A DNA stretch of 64,000 nt from Variovorax sp. TBS-050B (GTDB lineage Bacteria; Pseudomonadota; Gammaproteobacteria; Burkholderiales; Burkholderiaceae_C), in NCBI RefSeq assembly GCF_029893635.1, contig NZ_JARXYR010000002.1:4870929-4934928 (forward strand), written 5' to 3'. Below, in pieces: positions 1-8,751 of the stretch; the first letter of the stretch is position 1, and the number at the start of each line of letters is the position of its first letter. The notes beneath the pieces were generated by a model, which saw nothing but the letters and a program-made list of their open reading frames with translations, ran no database searches and was not told where the DNA came from. The translations under genes were made by a program, and so were the position numbers.

Positions 1-733
1 CCTCGAGCAGGGGGCGGCTGAGTTCGACCGCGTCCTTGATCACCGCGTCGAGCGCGACGGCCTCCATGCGCAGCTCGATCTTGCCGCGCGTGATGCGCGA
101 CACCTCCATCAGGTCGTTCACCAGCCGCACCATGTGGTCGATCTGGCGGCCCATGAGTTCGTAGTAGCGCATCGCCTCGCCGGGCTCGTGCGGCTTTCGC
201 ATCAGCAGCGTGAGCGCGGTGCTCATCGGCGCGAGCGGATTGCGCAGCTCGTGCGCCAGCGTCGCGAGGAACTCGGTCTTGCGCTGGTCGGCCTCGCGCA
301 GCCCGCCGAGCAGGTCGCGCATCTGGTACTGGCGGTTGCGTGCGCGCAGCACGGTGCGCGCCGCGCTGACCAGCGACGCCACCCGCATCGGCCGCTCGAT
401 CACGGTCACGTTCGCGAGCCGCTCCATCGCATCGGCAATGACGCGCGAATCCGCGCCCTGGCGGGCCAGCACGATGACCGGCAGGTCGGACCAGGGCGGC
501 TGCGCGCCGAGCGCATCGATCAGCGAGGCGGCGGCCGGATCGGCCAGCACTTCTTCCGCGAGCATGATCGCGCCGGCGCCTTCTTGCAGGCCGCGCACCA
601 GTTCGCCGAGGTTCGCGCAGGTGTGCGTCTCGACCTGCGCGCGCGCGAGCACGGCACTTGCCATGAACGCATCCCTCGAGGTGGCGGTGCGCAGCAGGAT
701 GCGCTGTTCGACGGATGCGGCAGGGGGACTCAC
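1..733 (-). CDS. Sensor histidine kinase with degenerate receiver-like N-terminus (3' end outside window)
   Basis: The first 244 residues are visible; the C-terminal ATP-binding part lies beyond the window edge. The GTG start at 733 overlaps the stop of the upstream KaiC-like gene in a GTGA junction, so the two are probably translationally coupled. Residues about 10-130 have the size and pattern of a receiver domain, but the stretch where the phospho-acceptor Asp normally lies reads AGAIMLAEE, so it is probably a pseudo-receiver. A dimerisation/phosphoacceptor (HisKA) segment follows, with the H-box FLATLAHELRNPLAP and the predicted phospho-His at residue 161. No membrane segment is seen, so a cytoplasmic kinase is likely. 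Its signal and partner regulator are unknown; the KaiC-like ATPase is the obvious candidate input. The kinase call is firm, the pseudo-receiver reading is inference. Confidence 0.88.
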   Translation of the reverse strand, partial: MSPPAASVEQRILLRTATSRDAFMASAVLARAQVETHTCANLGELVRGLQEGAGAIMLAEEVLADPAAASLIDALGAQPPWSDLPVIVLARQGADSRVIADAMERLANVTVIERPMRVASLVSAARTVLRARNRQYQMRDLLGGLREADQRKTEFLATLAHELRNPLAPMSTALTLLMRKPHEPGEAMRYYELMGRQIDHMVRLVNDLMEVSRITRGKIELRMEAVALDAVIKDAVELSRPLLE

Positions 734-2235
734 GATGTGCTGCGCTGTGGGCTGTCGATCGGAACGGGCAGGCCCGTCAGGATGCCGCGGAAATGCCGCA
801 GCGGCTCACCGACGTGCAGGCCGTCCGCGCCCATGGAGAAGTCGCGGATGGTGCGCTCGTGCGTACCGCCGCGCTTCTTCAGCACCGAGATCGCCTGGCG
901 CACTTCGCCTTCGAGCTCGAAGTAGCGCAGCAGCACCACCGCGTCCGCGAGATAGCTCGCATCCACCGGCGTCTGCATCTGCGTGCCGATGAGGCCGTGC
1001 TGCGCGCCCACCAGCAGCGTGGCGACGCCGGCCTGGCCGAGGTAGGACAGCAGTTCGTGCAGCTGCGCGATCAGGAAGCGCTCGTCGGGCATGGCGTTGA
1101 GGTAGCCGTTGAGGCTGTCGATCACCACCACCGTGGCGTGCGACTGCGTCACCGCGAGCCGGATCAGGTGCACGAACTCGCCCGGCGACAGCTCGGCCGG
1201 ATCGACCTGCCGCACCATGATGTGGCCCGAGTCGATGTGCGGCGACAGGTCCATGCCCATGCTCTGGCAGCGCGTGCGCAGCGTATGGATGCTCTCGTCG
1301 AAGATGAAGAGCGCCGCGCACTCGCCGCGCTTGGCCGCGGCAATCGCGAACTGCACCGCGACCGTCGACTTGCCGGTGCCCGGCGCACCGACGAACAGCG
1401 TGCTGGTGCCGCGCTCGATGCCGCCGCCCAGCAGCGCGTCGAGCGCCGGCAGGCCGCTCGGGATGCGCACCTGGTCCAGCGCGCCCGCATGCTCGGCCGC
1501 CACCAGGCGCGGAAACACGCGCAGGCCGCCGCGGTCGATGCGGTAGTCGTGGTAGCCGCCGCGGAACTGGTGGCCGCGGTACTTGCTCACCACCAGCCGG
1601 CGCCGCGCGGTGCCGTAGTCGGAGTTGATCTGCTCCAGGCGCAGCACCGCGTGCGCGATGCTCTGCACCTGCAGGTCGTGCTTCATGGCGGTCATGTCGT
1701 CGAGCAGCAGCACGGTGCACTGGCGGCCCGCGAAGAACTGCTTGAGCGCGAGGATCTGGCGGCGGTAGCGCAGCGAGCTGCCGGCCAGCAGGCGCAGCTC
1801 GGACAGCGAATCGAACACCACGCGCGAGGGCTTGATCACGTCGACGTCGGACAGGATCTTCAGCGTCGTTTCGCTGAGCTCGACCTCGGAGGGATGGAAC
1901 ATCGTGTACTGCTCGTCGGGCTCGAGCGCGGCTTCCGACGGCAGCATCTCGCGCACGTCGATGCCGCTCAGGTCCCAGCCGTGCGACTGCGCGACGCCGT
2001 GCAGCTCCTGCGCCGTTTCCGAGAGGGTGACGTAGAGCACCGACTCGCCGCGCTTCACGCCTTCGATCAGGAACTGCAGCGCGATGGTGGTCTTGCCCGC
2101 GCCGGGCGTTCCCTCGATCAGGTAGAGCCGGTTGGACGTCAGGCCGCCCCCGAGCACGTCGTCGAGGCCGGGCACGCCGACCTTCATCAGGCTTTCTTCC
2201 TGCATGGCCGCTCGGGCCGCGCCGTCGAATTTCAT
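730..2235 (-). CDS. KaiC-like two-domain RecA-fold ATPase
   Basis: This 501-residue protein has two tandem KaiC/RecA domains. The Walker A motifs are GTPGAGKT (residues 42-49) and GAPGTGKS (283-290). The position of the KaiC catalytic Glu pair reads SE (72-73) in the first domain and DE (313-314) in the second. The C-terminus (KKRGGTHERTIRDF, then GLHVGEPL) follows the cyanobacterial KaiC pattern. At the autophosphorylation pair (Ser431-Thr432 in Synechococcus) it reads Ser427-Tyr428 in DASYLADAV. I chose ATG 2235 because GGAGGAA lies at ideal distance; an in-frame ATG at 2250 overlaps that ribosome-binding site. Outside cyanobacteria such proteins usually lack KaiA and act as ATP-driven signalling scaffolds. 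Coupling to the downstream kinase suggests the same here. A circadian role is not implied. Confidence 0.92.
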   Translation of the reverse strand: MKFDGAARAAMQEESLMKVGVPGLDDVLGGGLTSNRLYLIEGTPGAGKTTIALQFLIEGVKRGESVLYVTLSETAQELHGVAQSHGWDLSGIDVREMLPSEAALEPDEQYTMFHPSEVELSETTLKILSDVDVIKPSRVVFDSLSELRLLAGSSLRYRRQILALKQFFAGRQCTVLLLDDMTAMKHDLQVQSIAHAVLRLEQINSDYGTARRRLVVSKYRGHQFRGGYHDYRIDRGGLRVFPRLVAAEHAGALDQVRIPSGLPALDALLGGGIERGTSTLFVGAPGTGKSTVAVQFAIAAAKRGECAALFIFDESIHTLRTRCQSMGMDLSPHIDSGHIMVRQVDPAELSPGEFVHLIRLAVTQSHATVVVIDSLNGYLNAMPDERFLIAQLHELLSYLGQAGVATLLVGAQHGLIGTQMQTPVDASYLADAVVLLRYFELEGEVRQAISVLKKRGGTHERTIRDFSMGADGLHVGEPLRHFRGILTGLPVPIDSPQRSTS

Positions 2236-2430
2236 TGCTTCTTCCTCCATCGTCGGGACAGACAGTCCTTTTCTTCTGCCCTGTTCTGCTGGCCGCTCGC
2301 GGCCGGGTTGATCGCAGGAGGATTTGTATCAATGGCGACGAAGCTGTGGTTGTAGGGCATCACCCTTCTTCCGCAGAAGACAAAGCCACGGCACCGCGCG
2401 GTCCGGCGGGCTGCCTTGCGGCCGGGCGGC

Positions 2431-2614
2431 TCAGGACTTCGCCGGCGTCTTGCGTTCGGCGTCGCCGGGCTCCCGCAGCTTCTCGTTGCCGACCTTCTTC
2501 ATCAGTTCCTCGCCTTCGGTGTCCCGGCCGTCGGTGGGCACGGACTCCTCCTGCGTGATCTCCGGTTCGTCGGTGGGGGCGCTCGCGGCGCGGGGGCGAT
2601 GGGGTGTTGGGCAT
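2431..2614 (-). CDS. Small acidic hypothetical protein, reading frame broken
   Basis: An ATG at 2614 is preceded by an AGGAG ribosome-binding site, but its frame does not reach the evident coding stretch. Removing one base from the five-G run at 2592-2596 restores a 60-residue protein. It starts MPNTPSPRAASAPTDEPEI, contains GEELMKKVGNEKLREPGD, and ends in a TGA at 2431-2433. The product would be hydrophilic, highly charged and probably disordered, with no signal peptide. I do not recognise the family. That the two halves share one start, one RBS and sensible codon use argues that the gene is real. The break could be a sequencing error or a genuine frameshift. Confidence 0.5.
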
Positions 2615-2721
2615 GGCGGTCTCCTGTGAGCGAGCCATCACCTTGGGACGCGGCCGCACGGCGGGCGCTCAGGCAATGGCGGCAACGGCCGTCAGCAAAG
2701 GCCGACGACGCCCGGCGCGCT

Positions 2722-3645
2722 TCAGGCGTGGCCGAGCGGCTCGACCGGCGCCTCGCTGGCCTCGATGAAGAGGCGCCGGATCATCGGGAAGCGCGCGCGC
2801 ACCTGCTGCTCGATCGCGGCGATCGCATCGGCCGCCTCGCCGGTGGCAGTGCCTTCCTTGAAGTTCACGTCGACGATCGCCAGCACCTCGTCGGGGCCGA
2901 TGTACATCGACAGCACGCGGCCGACCTCGTGCACGCTGGGCTGCTGCATCGCCAGGTCGCGGATCGCGCGTGCCGTCTCGGGCCGGATGCCCTCGCCGAT
3001 GAGCAGCCCGCGCGCCTGGCTGATCAGCAGCACCGCCACGCCCGCGAGCAGGAGCCCGATCACCACCGAGGCGGCGCCGTCGAGCACCGGCATGTCGAGG
3101 CGGTGGCTCAGATAGATGCCGAGCGCGGCCACCAGGAGCCCGGCCAGTGCGGCCGAGTCCTCGGCGAGGACGGTGTAGGTCGTCGGATCCTTGCTCTGGT
3201 CGAGTGCGCGCCAGAACGGAACGCCGCGGGCCTCGCGCCGGAACTGGCGCAGCGCGATGAGGAAGCTCGTGCCCTCGAACAGCGCCGCCAGCGCGAGCAC
3301 CACGTAGTTCCAGGTCGGGTCCCGCATCGGCTCCGGATGGCGCATGTGCTGGATGCCTTCGTAGAACGACACCCCGCCGCCGAGCCCGAAGATGAGCACC
3401 GCGACGATCAGGCTCCAGAAGTAGAGCTCCTTGCCATGGCCGAAGGGATGCTCGACCGTCGCAGGCCGCTGGCTGAGGCGGATGCCCACCAGCAGCAGCA
3501 CGCCGTTGAAGGTGTCGACCGCCGAGTGGATGCCCTCGGACAGCATCGCCGAGCTGCCGGTGATGCCCGCGACCACGAACTTGGTGGCCGCGATCGCGAC
3601 GTTGGCGGCGATCGCGCCGTAGATCGCGACCTTCGACTCGGCCAT
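2722..3645 (-). CDS. Cation diffusion facilitator (CDF) family transporter
   Basis: A 307-residue inner-membrane protein with about six hydrophobic segments followed by a soluble C-terminal domain of roughly 85 residues (from about residue 220), the usual CDF layout. The second membrane segment carries LSEGIHSAVDTFN, with the His and Asp that bind metal, followed by the conserved HPFGHGKELYFW. The fifth segment reads LAEDSAALAG instead of the HxxxD of zinc exporters such as YiiP, a pattern I associate with the SLC30A9 (ZnT9)-like branch. It probably exchanges Zn2+ or another divalent metal for protons, but the ion cannot be read from the sequence. No metal-responsive regulator lies next to it. 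Confidence 0.88.
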   Translation of the reverse strand: MAESKVAIYGAIAANVAIAATKFVVAGITGSSAMLSEGIHSAVDTFNGVLLLVGIRLSQRPATVEHPFGHGKELYFWSLIVAVLIFGLGGGVSFYEGIQHMRHPEPMRDPTWNYVVLALAALFEGTSFLIALRQFRREARGVPFWRALDQSKDPTTYTVLAEDSAALAGLLVAALGIYLSHRLDMPVLDGAASVVIGLLLAGVAVLLISQARGLLIGEGIRPETARAIRDLAMQQPSVHEVGRVLSMYIGPDEVLAIVDVNFKEGTATGEAADAIAAIEQQVRARFPMIRRLFIEASEAPVEPLGHA

Positions 3646-3681
3646 CAGCGGCTGCGGCCGGCGCCCGGTCCCGGCGCGTGG

Positions 3682-3861
3682 TCAGGGAAGGCCAAGGTAG
3701 ATGCGGAGATCGTCCTTCATCGTGCCAGCCGAGGCCACCGCCATGCGCAGCCGCGCCTCGCTCACGCCGAACCACTTGGTCCAGTAGTCGACCTCCTTGA
3801 GGTCGGTGATGTCGATGCGCTCGTCGTCTTGCGGAATGCGGATCTCCATGTCGTCCAGCAT
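3682..3861 (-). CDS. DUF3606 domain-containing small protein
   Basis: A 59-residue cytoplasmic protein that is essentially one DUF3606 unit: a DDERIDITDLKEVDYWTKW stretch, then FGVSEARLRMAVASAG and a short C-terminal helix ending in LGLP. ATG 3861 has GGAG seven bases upstream. The family is common as small stand-alone proteins in Proteobacteria and has no established function. The helix-turn-helix-like spacing of its two helices has suggested nucleic-acid binding to some annotators, but nothing here proves it. It lies alone between the CDF transporter and the divergent exonuclease gene. Confidence 0.8.
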   Translation of the reverse strand: MLDDMEIRIPQDDERIDITDLKEVDYWTKWFGVSEARLRMAVASAGTMKDDLRIYLGLP

Positions 3862-4038
3862 CGGGCGTCTCCAGGCAGGGGGTTGAAACGAGACGGCAGT
3901 TTCGCTGCCGACCGGCGGGACCTTGCCAGCCGGATGCGATCGTTGATGCAGGACATTCTCTACACGCGCTCCGGCCGCAGCCAGCTTTGTTTCATCAAGA
4001 CACCGGCCGCGGGCGGCGGCATGCAAAATAGCGCCCCT

Positions 4039-4833
4039 ATGAAGATCGCCACCTGGAACGTCAACTCCCTCACCGCCCGGCTGCAGCATGTGCTCGACTG
4101 GCTCATTGCCAATCCGGTGGACGTGCTGTGCCTGCAGGAGCTCAAGATGAGCGACGACAAGTTCCCGCTCGACGTGCTCAGGTCCGCCGGCTACGAATGC
4201 GCGGTGTTCGGGCAGAAGACCTACAACGGCGTGGCGATCCTGAGCCTCGCGCCGCTGCGCGACGTGGCAAAGAACATCGGCGGCTTCACCGACGACCAGT
4301 CGCGCGTGATCGCGGCCACGGTCGACACCGCGGCCGGTCCGCTGCGGGTGGTGAACGGCTATTTCGTCAACGGGCAGGCGCCGGGCACCGACAAGTTCGC
4401 CTACAAGATGGGATGGCTGAGCGCGCTGCGCGAATGGCTGCGCGCGGAGATGGCGGCGCACCCGCAACTGGTGCTGCTCGGCGACTTCAACATCACGCCC
4501 GAGGACCGCGACAGCTACGACCCGGTGGGCCTGAAGGAAACCATCCACCACACCACCGAGGAACGCGAGCAGTTCAAGGGCCTGCTGCAGCTCGGCCTGG
4601 TCGACAGCTTCCGGCTCTTCGAGCAGCCCGAGAAGAGCTACTCCTGGTGGGACTACCGCATGCTCGGCTACCAGAAGAACCGCGGCCTGCGCATCGACCA
4701 CATCCTCGTGAGCGAGCCGCTGGTGCCGCGCGCGAAGGGCTGCATCATCGATCGCGTGCCGCGCAAGTGGGAGAAGCCGAGCGACCATGCGCCGGTGGTG
4801 CTCGAGCTCGACCATGGAGCGACGGCGCCATGA
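4039..4833 (+). CDS. xth: Exodeoxyribonuclease III (AP endonuclease family)
   Basis: A 264-residue Mg2+-dependent exonuclease III/AP endonuclease of the endonuclease-exonuclease-phosphatase fold, acting in base-excision repair in the cytoplasm. Family motifs appear in order: KIATWNVNSL at the N-terminus, CLQELKM with the metal-binding Glu, NGYFVNGQ, LLGDFNITPEDRD with the catalytic Asp-Asn pair, LRIDHILVS, and the C-terminal SDHAPVV with the catalytic Asp-His. Length matches the family. I chose ATG 4039 because the protein begins directly with the conserved first strand; an in-frame ATG at 4021 would add six residues. A CAAAAT box at 4024-4029 suggests a very short leader. Its stop overlaps the next gene in ATGA, so the two are co-transcribed. 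Confidence 0.95.
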   Translation: MKIATWNVNSLTARLQHVLDWLIANPVDVLCLQELKMSDDKFPLDVLRSAGYECAVFGQKTYNGVAILSLAPLRDVAKNIGGFTDDQSRVIAATVDTAAGPLRVVNGYFVNGQAPGTDKFAYKMGWLSALREWLRAEMAAHPQLVLLGDFNITPEDRDSYDPVGLKETIHHTTEEREQFKGLLQLGLVDSFRLFEQPEKSYSWWDYRMLGYQKNRGLRIDHILVSEPLVPRAKGCIIDRVPRKWEKPSDHAPVVLELDHGATAP

Positions 4834-5342
4834 ACGCCCGCGCGCTTGCACTCGCCGCGTCGGTGCTGGTGCTGGCCGGCTGCTCCGCCCTCAAGCCGGC
4901 CGACAAGGCCGCCGACGGCACGCCGGGCGCTGCGACGACGCCGGCCGACGAGACGCCGGGCGCACGCAGCGAGGTGCCGACCGTGCGCCTGATCACCGCG
5001 CAGACGCCCGCCGTGCGGGCCTACCGCAAGACCGGTGCGCGCAAGATCTACAACACCTACGCGAAGCGCATCTACAAGGGCAAGATCCCGCCGCTGGTCT
5101 ATGCGGTGGTGGTGGTCGAGACCGACATCGACGCGCAGGGCAACGTGCGCAACGTCACCTTCAGCCGCGTGCCGAGCCATGCGCCCGAAGTGCCGCCGAT
5201 GATCGCGGAACTCATCAAGGGCGCCTCGCCGCTGCCGAACCCGGGGCGGCTCGGCGGTCACACCTATGTCGACACCTGGCTCTGGGACCGGAGCGGCAAC
5301 TTCCAGCTCGATTCGCTGACGCTCGGCCAACGCAGCCGATAG
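4830..5342 (+). CDS. Predicted lipoprotein with TonB C-terminal-like domain
   Basis: A 170-residue exported protein. It starts with a short lipoprotein signal ending in the lipobox VLAGC (Cys about residue 19), followed by an Ala/Pro/Thr-rich linker. The C-terminal 90 residues resemble the TonB C-terminal fold: PPLVYAVVVVETDIDAQGNV, then SRVPSHAPEVPPMIAELIKGASPLPNP. It lacks the membrane anchor and Pro-Lys spacer of a true TonB, so energy transduction to an outer-membrane receptor is unlikely. An envelope lipoprotein borrowing this fold is more probable. It overlaps xth by four bases and is convergent with glnG, with a palindromic repeat between them. Confidence 0.75.
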   Translation: MNARALALAASVLVLAGCSALKPADKAADGTPGAATTPADETPGARSEVPTVRLITAQTPAVRAYRKTGARKIYNTYAKRIYKGKIPPLVYAVVVVETDIDAQGNVRNVTFSRVPSHAPEVPPMIAELIKGASPLPNPGRLGGHTYVDTWLWDRSGNFQLDSLTLGQRSR

Positions 5343-5350
5343 TCTGGTCC

Positions 5351-5458
5351 ACCCCCAGGCTGCGCGCACTTCGTGTCGCTTCGCCTCCCCCCTTCGAGGG
5401 GGCGATACCGGTGGACCGGCGGAGCCGGATCCACGGTATCTCTGGCTGGGGGCTGGGC
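5351..5458. repeat. GC-rich intergenic palindromic element
   Basis: The spacer between two convergent genes is filled by nested inverted repeats. There is a short hairpin from CCTCCCCCC against GAGGGGG (about 5384-5402). A longer imperfect hairpin with arms beginning GATACCGG and ending GGTATC spans about 5404-5440. Outer CCCCAGGC and GGCTGGGGG segments flank both. No transposase or terminal duplication is visible. It may serve as a bidirectional stop for the flanking genes. It resembles intergenic repeats I recall from Comamonadaceae genomes, which is memory only. Confidence 0.55.
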
Positions 5459-5463
5459 CTCTC

Positions 5464-6999
<1,536 letters not shown>

Positions 7000-7024
7000 G
7001 CATCTCCTTGTCGGCCGGTGGCTG

Positions 7025-8104
7025 CTAGGGCAGCGGAATCAGTATCTTGAAATCGGTTCGGCCCGGGACACTGTCGCACTCGATCACGCCGTGATGCTGT
7101 TGCACGAAAGTCTGCGCCAGCGTCAATCCGAGCCCCGTCCCGCCTTCCCTGCCCGATACGAGCGGATAGAAGATGCGGTCCTTGATCGCGTCCGGCACAC
7201 CCGGTCCATTGTCGATGACATGCAATTCCAGTGCCAATCGATACCACTGCTTGTTGAAGATCACCTGGCGGGCGACCCGCGTCTTGAAGGTGATCTGCGC
7301 ATCGCCCGCGGCACGCCGTTCGGCGAGCGCCTGCGCCGCGTTGTGCGCGATGTTGAGCGTGGCCTGGATCAGCTGCTCGCGGTCGCCGCGGAACTCGGGG
7401 ATCGAGACGTCGAAATCGCGCTCGATGTGCAGGTCGCGCGGAAACTCCGCCAGGATGACCGAGCGCACGCGCTCGCACACCTCGTGGATGTTGACGTCGC
7501 CCACCACGTGCGGTCGGCGGTGCGGCGCGAGCAATCGGTCGACCAGCGTCTGCAACCGGTCGGCCTCGTGGATGATGACCTGGGTGTATTCGACGAGGTC
7601 GCGCGACTCGACCTCCATCTGCAGCAGCTGCGCCGCGCCGCGGATGCCGCCGAGCGGGTTCTTGATCTCGTGCGCGAGGTTGCGGATGAGTTCCTTGTTC
7701 GCCTGCGCCTGGTCGAGCAGGCGTTCCTCGCGGTCCTGGCGCACCTGCTGCTCGAGCGGCGACATCTCGATGATCAGCTCGCCCGCCTTGTCGCCCTGCG
7801 CCAGCGTGACCTGCACCGGCATCAGCTCGTGGTTGATGCGGCGCAGGAAGGCTTCGTAGCGCAGCGTGGCGAAGTCGTTGCTGCGCGCGCCGTCGATGGC
7901 GGTGCGCAGCACCTGCGGCTCGTTGAAGCAGGCGCCGAACGGCGAGCCTTCGAGCGTGCGTCGCGAGGTGCCCAGCGCGTCCTCGAGCGCGGCGTTGGCG
8001 AACAGCACCGACCCCTCCGTGTTGACCACGGCGATCAGCGTGGACAGCAGGTCGAACGACTGGAAGCGTGGCGTGGCCTTGGCCGCCTTCTTCCCGAACA
8101 CCAT
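7025..8104 (-). CDS. glnL: Nitrogen regulation sensor histidine kinase NtrB
   Basis: A 359-residue soluble kinase. An N-terminal PAS-type domain (about 15-120) is followed by the HisKA H-box RNLAHEIKNPLGG with phospho-His145, and a C-terminal HATPase domain with the N-box (QATLNIAHNAAQA) and G-boxes (VIDNGPGVPD, GREGGTGLGL). Length and lack of membrane segments fit NtrB. It phosphorylates NtrC, and PII (GlnB) normally switches it to a phosphatase in nitrogen excess. The gene begins two bases after the stop of the DUF4124 gene and is followed closely by glnG, so all three share a transcript. Confidence 0.96.
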   Translation of the reverse strand: MVFGKKAAKATPRFQSFDLLSTLIAVVNTEGSVLFANAALEDALGTSRRTLEGSPFGACFNEPQVLRTAIDGARSNDFATLRYEAFLRRINHELMPVQVTLAQGDKAGELIIEMSPLEQQVRQDREERLLDQAQANKELIRNLAHEIKNPLGGIRGAAQLLQMEVESRDLVEYTQVIIHEADRLQTLVDRLLAPHRRPHVVGDVNIHEVCERVRSVILAEFPRDLHIERDFDVSIPEFRGDREQLIQATLNIAHNAAQALAERRAAGDAQITFKTRVARQVIFNKQWYRLALELHVIDNGPGVPDAIKDRIFYPLVSGREGGTGLGLTLAQTFVQQHHGVIECDSVPGRTDFKILIPLP

Positions 8105-8106
8105 GG

Positions 8107-8616
8107 CTACTGCTTGGCCGGCAGGCGGCCGAGCTCGCGGCGGATGCCCGCGATGTCGCTCTCGTTGCGCGCCAGTTCGGCCTTCATTTCGGCCACGCGG
8201 TCGAGGTACTTCTGGTAGTTGCGGCCTTCGCTGCCCTGCTTCTCGGGCTCGCCGTTGTTGTATTCCTTCTGCAGTTCGGCCTGGCGGGCCTCGGCCTTGC
8301 GGAGTTCGGCCTCGAGCACCGCACGCGCTTCACCGTCGCGCGCGCGCTGGTCCACGCCTTCCACGCGCGGGCTGCCCGCGGGCGAGCGCGCCGCGCTCGG
8401 CGCCGAACTGCCGGTACCGGCGGAACCGCCACCGGAGGGCTTGGTGCCCTGCACGACGGTGACGTTGCCGCCTTCGAGCAGCTTGCAGCCCTTCTGCTGG
8501 GCGACCGTTGCGTTGTTGGTGTATTCGTTCCCGCAGCGCCACACGCGGTCCTGGGAGAGCGCGGGCAAGGCAGCGAGCGAACCGGCCACGAGAAAAATCA
8601 GGGAGGCGATCTTCAT
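8107..8616 (-). CDS. Secreted DUF4124 domain protein with C-terminal coiled coil
   Basis: A 169-residue exported protein. A signal peptide ([20 protein letters not shown], cleaved near residue 20) precedes a short DUF4124-like segment with [10 protein letters not shown] and a second Cys in QKGCKLL. A Gly/Ser linker and a charged helical tail of about 80 residues rich in Glu, Arg and Ala follow, predicted to form a coiled coil. I chose ATG 8616 because it begins the signal peptide; an ATG at 8691 would add an unnatural extension across the spacer. The gene sits between glnA and glnL, a position seen in related Burkholderiales as I recall. Its role in nitrogen control, if any, is unknown. Confidence 0.8.
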   Translation of the reverse strand: MKIASLIFLVAGSLAALPALSQDRVWRCGNEYTNNATVAQQKGCKLLEGGNVTVVQGTKPSGGGSAGTGSSAPSAARSPAGSPRVEGVDQRARDGEARAVLEAELRKAEARQAELQKEYNNGEPEKQGSEGRNYQKYLDRVAEMKAELARNESDIAGIRRELGRLPAKQ

Positions 8617-8693
8617 GGATGTGAGTGAATGGCAACAGACGGGCATTTTCATGCAATTCGACGCCACCGGTGACAGGATGTTCCGCACCAAGC

Positions 8694-8719
8694 AAAAAGG
8701 ACGGCCGGGGCCGTCCTTT
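8694..8719 (-). terminator. Rho-independent terminator after glnA
   Basis: Arms AAAGGACGGCC and GGCCGTCCTTT form a perfect 11-bp hairpin followed on the minus strand by five T residues. It lies 33 bases after the glnA stop, so most glnA transcripts should end here. Read-through or a separate promoter would supply the downstream DUF4124-glnL-glnG genes. Confidence 0.85.
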
Positions 8720-8751
8720 GCGCATCGTGCCCCGCGGACGGGGCATGCCGA

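Noticed and set aside
2236..2250. Upstream ATG at 2250 for the KaiC-like protein
   Set aside because: Its first codons contain the GGAGGA ribosome-binding site that serves the ATG at 2235.
8617..8691. Upstream start at 8691 for the DUF4124 protein
   Set aside because: It would place a non-signal extension before a clean signal peptide that begins at ATG 8616.
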